Origin: Nitrosotalea devaniterrae
Lineage (GTDB): Archaea > Thermoproteota > Nitrososphaeria > Nitrososphaerales > Nitrosopumilaceae
Length of the DNA stretch: 64,000 bases
Assembly: GCA_900065925.1 (NCBI GenBank)
Contig: LN890280.1
Span: forward strand, 984,451-1,048,450
Reading direction: 5' to 3'
The translations under genes were made by a program, and so were the position numbers. Of the stretch, positions 59,902 through 64,000 are shown piece by piece (the stretch's first letter is position 1; each line of letters starts with the position of its first letter). The notes below the pieces were generated by a model. The model saw nothing but the letters and a program-made list of their open reading frames with translations. It did not search any database and was not told the DNA's origin.

Positions 59902-60867
59902 ATGGATGATGTTCTTGCAGTCAATAATTTAAAAAAATACTTTGTAAAAAAGGGACTCGTAGGTACAGACAAGGAAATTACACGTGTAGCAGACGGTATT
60001 TCATTTTCAATCAAAAAGGCAGAGACATTTGTGCTTGCAGGGGAATCAGGGTCTGGCAAGACTACAATTGCACGTCTCATACTTCGAGCATTAGAGCCAG
60101 ATTCTGGCACCATAAGTTTTGAGGGACAAGAGATAACAAATCAAAATGACAACCTCAAAAAAATAAGGCTTGGTTGTCAAATGGTCCACCAGGACCCTTA
60201 TGCATCAATTAATCCAAGGATGACCATACTGGACATAGTAAAAGAGCCACTAGAGATTCACAATATTGGAACCAAGGAAGAAAGAAACAGTCTTGCATTG
60301 CAAGCACTCAACCAAGTAAAGCTAGAGCCAGTAGAAGATATCGCATCAAAATATCCCCACATGTTATCAGGTGGACAGAGACAACGAGTTGCAATAGCAC
60401 GCGCGATTGTAACAAATCCAAGACTTGTCATAGCAGACGAGCCTGTTTCCATGCTTGATGTGTCAGTAAGAATTGGAATACTGGAACTGATAAAAGAATT
60501 GCAAGAAAAACATGGAATCTCTTTTTTGTATATCACACATGACCTGTCCACTGCAAGATACATTGGTCACAGGATTGCAATTTTATATCTTGGAAAAATT
60601 GTAGAGACAGGACCAATCACCGAAGTCTTGTCCAGTCCACGACACCCATACACACAGGCGCTTATTGATTCCATTTCAGAGCCAGACCCAGATAACTTGT
60701 ACAAGGAAAAAAAGATACGAATCAACGAGCCTTCAGATGTGGATACATACCAAGGTTGCAGATTCAGGGCAAGATGTCCTTATGTCATTGACAAGTGTAT
60801 GCAAGAACCTGATCTTGAAAAAATTTCTGAAAAAAGACAAGTCGCATGCTTTGTCAAGATAAACTAG
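59902..60867 (+). CDS. Oligopeptide-type ABC transporter ATPase (DppF-like)
   Basis: This second ATPase of the Opp/Dpp type has Walker A GESGSGKTT, signature LSGGQRQRVAIARAI, Walker B LVIADEPVSMLD and C-terminal GCRFRARCPYVIDKC. The ATG (MDDVLAVNNLKKYF) is chosen because a TATA-like gatatattt at 59873-59881 lies about 25 bases upstream; an in-frame start 69 bases further upstream is unlikely. The length of 321 is normal. It overlaps the smc gene by four bases. Confidence 0.92.
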   Translation: MDDVLAVNNLKKYFVKKGLVGTDKEITRVADGISFSIKKAETFVLAGESGSGKTTIARLILRALEPDSGTISFEGQEITNQNDNLKKIRLGCQMVHQDPYASINPRMTILDIVKEPLEIHNIGTKEERNSLALQALNQVKLEPVEDIASKYPHMLSGGQRQRVAIARAIVTNPRLVIADEPVSMLDVSVRIGILELIKELQEKHGISFLYITHDLSTARYIGHRIAILYLGKIVETGPITEVLSSPRHPYTQALIDSISEPDPDNLYKEKKIRINEPSDVDTYQGCRFRARCPYVIDKCMQEPDLEKISEKRQVACFVKIN

Positions 60868-63800
60868 TTTGCAACTTCTGGCACATTAGAAATTCTATGT
60901 GACACAACATGTGAAACACCATTTCTTGGAAACACTCCGTAAATTAGTGTGGCCTTTTTGACTACAGAGTCCTTGAGTGATACCATTATCATCTGGCTTC
61001 CCTTGGCCCTGTCTTCAAGTATCGTAGAAAGTCTTTCAGTGTTTAATGCGTCAAGGTGTGCATCCACCTCATCGAGCAAGTAGAATGGTGATGGCTTTAG
61101 TTTTTGGAGCGCTAGCAAAAATGTAATTGCAGCAAGGGTCTTTTCACCACCACTGATTGATGTTGATTCTCTTTTTGGCTTGTTTGGAAATTGTACAAGA
61201 TATGATATTCCAGATGCAAATATGTCATCCTCGTTTTGAATCTCAAGCCATGCGTTTCCACCAGTCATTTTGCTAAAGATTTCACGAATGTCTTTATCCA
61301 CTTTATCGTATGATTCCAAGAAGGTCTGGCGCTTGCCCTTGTCAATTTCTTCAATGAATTTTACAATAGAGTTTCGTTCTGCTTCAAGTTCATTCTTCCT
61401 CGAAGACATGGAGCGATACCCATTTGAGATTTCAATATATGCATCAGGTGCCCTAGTATTAAGCGAGCCAGACAAGTTTTTCCTTTCAGATTCTAGTGCA
61501 ATTATAATCTGGTCAACATCAAATGATTCTAGAAGTGCTTGTTGATAACCATACGAATGTAGTGTTTTACGAATTCTCTCCTCATTTTCTACCAAGTCTC
61601 TAACATCACGTTCTATCGAATCAGACTGTCTTTCCATGCCGTTGACTTCTTTGCTTAGCACTCGCTCGGATTCATAAATCTCCTTTAGCTTGGAATCATA
61701 TTCTTTTAGTGTTGATACTGATGTTCCAGATGTAGAGATTAGCTGCTGTTCTTTTTCTCTTAATGTTACAAGCATTGCATCAGATGCTTCCTTTTCTTTT
61801 GCAAGAGCCCGTGACTGGACTTCAATGTCATATTTTTCATGGTTTAGTGAAGACTGTTCTTGGGATATCATTCTCACATTTGCTTTTAGTGAATTTTCTT
61901 CGTTGTCAAGGTTAGTCAGGTTTCCAGTTAGTTCTCTGAACTGGGTTGAAATGGTACTATGAGAACCAAGCAGACTGGCACGTTTTTCATTTAGAGCAGA
62001 GAGTTGGCTTGCCACCCTTGTTTGTCCCTCATCAGCATAATTTTCTCTAGTCAGTGAGATACGCTCGTCAAGTGACGACTCGTATGATTGTAATTTTGAT
62101 ATGTTGACCATGATGCTCTCTTCTCTTCTTCGTAATTGCGAGATTCTTGAAGTGAGTTGATCTTCAGACAGACCCAAGTTCTTGAGTTTTGCCTTGATGT
62201 CTGCAAGACCAAGGCCCACATTTGCAAAGCCAGTCTCAGATGAGTTGTACCTGTTTTCAAGGCTGTCAGTTATTCTTTCCAGTTTTTTTAGTTGCCCCTT
62301 TTTGTTTTGGATGAATCTTCGTAGCAGTTCAAGTGATTGGACAAGCCCATCTACTGAGGTACTCAACAAAATAATTTTTGTAAGGTGGGAAACTTTGGAG
62401 TTTACATCAACTATAACGGCATTTGCGTCTGCTTCAAAGAACTGTCCATCAACAGTTACTGCCTTGTAGCCTTTCTTTGATAATTCGTATGCCTTGTCCT
62501 TTGAATCAACCAATACAATATTTCCGAAAATGAAATTTTTAAGCGACGTGAATTTATCATCACACTTGACAAAGTCAGACAAGACTCCAAGTATTCCAGG
62601 CTCTTTGTTTACAGATATTTTTGAATCAGATATTGCATCAAGTGGAATTATCCTAATCTTTGGCAATTTTTTCTCTTGTGCAAATTCTGCCAGTCCAAGT
62701 AATGTTGCAAAATCATTTACAACCAATCCTTTGAGCCAGTCAGAGCCTGCTGCAAGCAGAGGTCGCTCGTATTGCTTGTCCCAGGTCAGTATTTCAAAGA
62801 CCAGGCCCTGTATTCCAAGCCTCTTTGAATCTTCTTTGAGTTTTGCAATAGAATAATCTTCGTGCATTACTTCTTTTACGACTTTTATCTTTGCTTCATA
62901 TTGTGCAGCAGCCTTGCTTGCCTTTTCAAAAATTATCGTAGTCTCTTCAATGTCTTTTTCTATCTTGACACGTTTTTCGCGCAGGTTTGAAAGCCTTGAC
63001 TTCAAATCATTGATTGCTGCCTCATGGCCTGCTCTTACGTGTCGAAGTTTTACTTCAAGACCCAAGAGATTTTCTTTTTCTTCAAGTATGGATTTTACTC
63101 TCAGCGAGTTTTGGTCAATCTTACTTTGGATATCCGCACGTTCTTGTTCAAATTTAGATAGTGATAGTTTTGTTTCGTTTAATTGATCAGTGAGTTTTCG
63201 TACAGTTTCATCAACTCGAAGTTTGTTTGTAGCAATTTGCGATTGTTGTTTTAGAACTTGGTTGATTTCAGTGTCAACAGATGCAAGTTCTGCATTTGCA
63301 GATTTTCTAGTTTCATTTATGGTACCAATAGAATTTTTCAGTTCTGTAATTTGATTTTCAAGTAACGCACGTCTTTCATTTAATGTAACAAGTTCAGATT
63401 GGATCTCAGGAAGTCTGGAATCAATTTGTGATAGCCTTCTTGCATTTGTTGCAAGTTTGCTGTTTGCAGATTCAAACTGGTGCATTGCAGATGCAAGTTC
63501 AGAGTCAATTGTCGCCTTGGCCTGGTTGTATACGTTTACCTCGTCCATGAATTTTTGTTTCTCTTCTTCAAGTTTTTTTATTTCATCACGGAGTGCACTT
63601 CGTTGCTCATCAAGTTTCTTGGCTTCAGATTTTATTGCATTGAGATTTCGCTCTTTTGATATTTTTGTAGTCTCGATATCTCGCAGCTTGTTTGAAGACT
63701 GGATTGCATACATTCTCTTGAGTTCCTTATCCAAGATATCATATCGAAGCTGATTGTTTCGTTCCAGTTCTAATTCATCAATGCGTTTTTTTATTTCATC

Positions 63801-64000
63801 CATTCTGGCAAGTGCAATCTCAAGTCGCCTGTCTGCCTCGTCTAGTTGTTTTAGTGATTCAATCTTTTTTTCGTCAAAGTATGCAAGACCGATGATATCC
63901 TCAATTATTTTTCGCCTCTCTTCTGCGTTAAACTCTGAAATTCTTGTAATAGTTCCCTGCTGGACAATGTTGAGTTTGTGAATTCCACAGTTTGCTACCT
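60864..64000 (-). CDS. smc: Chromosome segregation protein SMC, 5'-truncated by the window
   Basis: The frame continues past the window edge: upstream of the first visible Met it reads NIVQQGTITRISEFNAEERR and EDIIGLAYFDEKKIESLKQL, which is SMC N-terminal sequence. Thus only the first ATPase half is missing. Visible are the first coiled coil, the hinge (GIQGLVFEILTWDKQYERPL), the second coiled coil, the signature SISGGEKTLAA and Walker B LLDEVDAHLD. It condenses and segregates the chromosome. ScpA/B genes are not visible. Confidence 0.94.
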   Translation of the reverse strand, partial: VANCGIHKLNIVQQGTITRISEFNAEERRKIIEDIIGLAYFDEKKIESLKQLDEADRRLEIALARMDEIKKRIDELELERNNQLRYDILDKELKRMYAIQSSNKLRDIETTKISKERNLNAIKSEAKKLDEQRSALRDEIKKLEEEKQKFMDEVNVYNQAKATIDSELASAMHQFESANSKLATNARRLSQIDSRLPEIQSELVTLNERRALLENQITELKNSIGTINETRKSANAELASVDTEINQVLKQQSQIATNKLRVDETVRKLTDQLNETKLSLSKFEQERADIQSKIDQNSLRVKSILEEKENLLGLEVKLRHVRAGHEAAINDLKSRLSNLREKRVKIEKDIEETTIIFEKASKAAAQYEAKIKVVKEVMHEDYSIAKLKEDSKRLGIQGLVFEILTWDKQYERPLLAAGSDWLKGLVVNDFATLLGLAEFAQEKKLPKIRIIPLDAISDSKISVNKEPGILGVLSDFVKCDDKFTSLKNFIFGNIVLVDSKDKAYELSKKGYKAVTVDGQFFEADANAVIVDVNSKVSHLTKIILLSTSVDGLVQSLELLRRFIQNKKGQLKKLERITDSLENRYNSSETGFANVGLGLADIKAKLKNLGLSEDQLTSRISQLRRREESIMVNISKLQSYESSLDERISLTRENYADEGQTRVASQLSALNEKRASLLGSHSTISTQFRELTGNLTNLDNEENSLKANVRMISQEQSSLNHEKYDIEVQSRALAKEKEASDAMLVTLREKEQQLISTSGTSVSTLKEYDSKLKEIYESERVLSKEVNGMERQSDSIERDVRDLVENEERIRKTLHSYGYQQALLESFDVDQIIIALESERKNLSGSLNTRAPDAYIEISNGYRSMSSRKNELEAERNSIVKFIEEIDKGKRQTFLESYDKVDKDIREIFSKMTGGNAWLEIQNEDDIFASGISYLVQFPNKPKRESTSISGGEKTLAAITFLLALQKLKPSPFYLLDEVDAHLDALNTERLSTILEDRAKGSQMIMVSLKDSVVKKATLIYGVFPRNGVSHVVSHRISNVPEVAN

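Noticed and set aside
63754-63981. Serine-rich plus-strand frames opposite smc
   Set aside because: They are antisense to coiled-coil coding sequence; Glu and Lys codons read backwards give Ser- and Phe-rich frames.

Overview
The window looks like the chromosome of an ammonia-oxidising-type archaeon of the Nitrososphaerota (Thaumarchaeota). The evidence is archaeal information-processing genes (aRF1, ribosomal protein S26e, archaeal-type AspRS, SMC), archaeal metabolic types (PurP, pyruvoyl arginine decarboxylase, deoxyhypusine synthase), AT-rich DNA, TATA boxes about 25 bases before many start codons, and a remnant of a PEFG-type C-terminal sorting signal. No amo or carbon-fixation genes are present, so the lifestyle and the genus are inferred.

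Region 1 (1-26,030) is dense housekeeping DNA: a 5'-truncated carotenoid oxygenase, rlmN, purP, a ZIP metal transporter diverging from a winged-helix gene with a palindromic operator at each promoter, DsbA and thioredoxin proteins, prf1, a HIT protein, ilvD, a compact trpE-G-D-C-B-A operon without trpF, pyrG, a NAD kinase fused to a winged helix, a PfkB kinase, rps26e, a CDP-alcohol phosphatidyltransferase, deoxyhypusine synthase and an M3 peptidase. Several very small Cys/His proteins lie between them, including a 34-residue zinc ribbon and a 56-residue C2H2 zinc finger.

Region 2 (about 26,030-45,000) is an accessory island with long intergenic stretches, ending at a tyrosine recombinase. 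It carries HicAB, a Fic protein, large secreted proteins (fibronectin III modules, a YVTN beta-propeller, a Spherulin-4/GH135-like domain), a paralogous secreted family, two winged-helix regulators, a DUF106 membrane protein and small membrane proteins. It is rich in repeats: a hairpin found downstream of four genes with a compensatory base change, two identical 35-base elements, two identical 40-base elements, a 190-base direct duplication, and a shared upstream control region with a 21-base palindrome.

Region 3 (45,000-64,000) returns to core genes: pdaD, a Bcp-type peroxiredoxin, inorganic pyrophosphatase, an alcohol dehydrogenase, an LsrF-type aldolase, the ilvB-ilvN-leuA-leuB operon, aspS, a NusA-like KH protein, two peptide-ABC ATPases and a 5'-truncated SMC. 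Just before ilvB lies a 20-codon reading frame unusually rich in Ile, Leu and Val, followed by competing short hairpins. This resembles a branched-chain leader-peptide attenuator and is the most notable candidate for an undescribed control system here.

Metabolically the window covers most branched-chain synthesis (ilvD, ilvBN, leuA, leuB; ilvC and leuCD are outside), tryptophan synthesis except trpF, and two enzymes that meet in polyamine/hypusine metabolism (PdaD, deoxyhypusine synthase).
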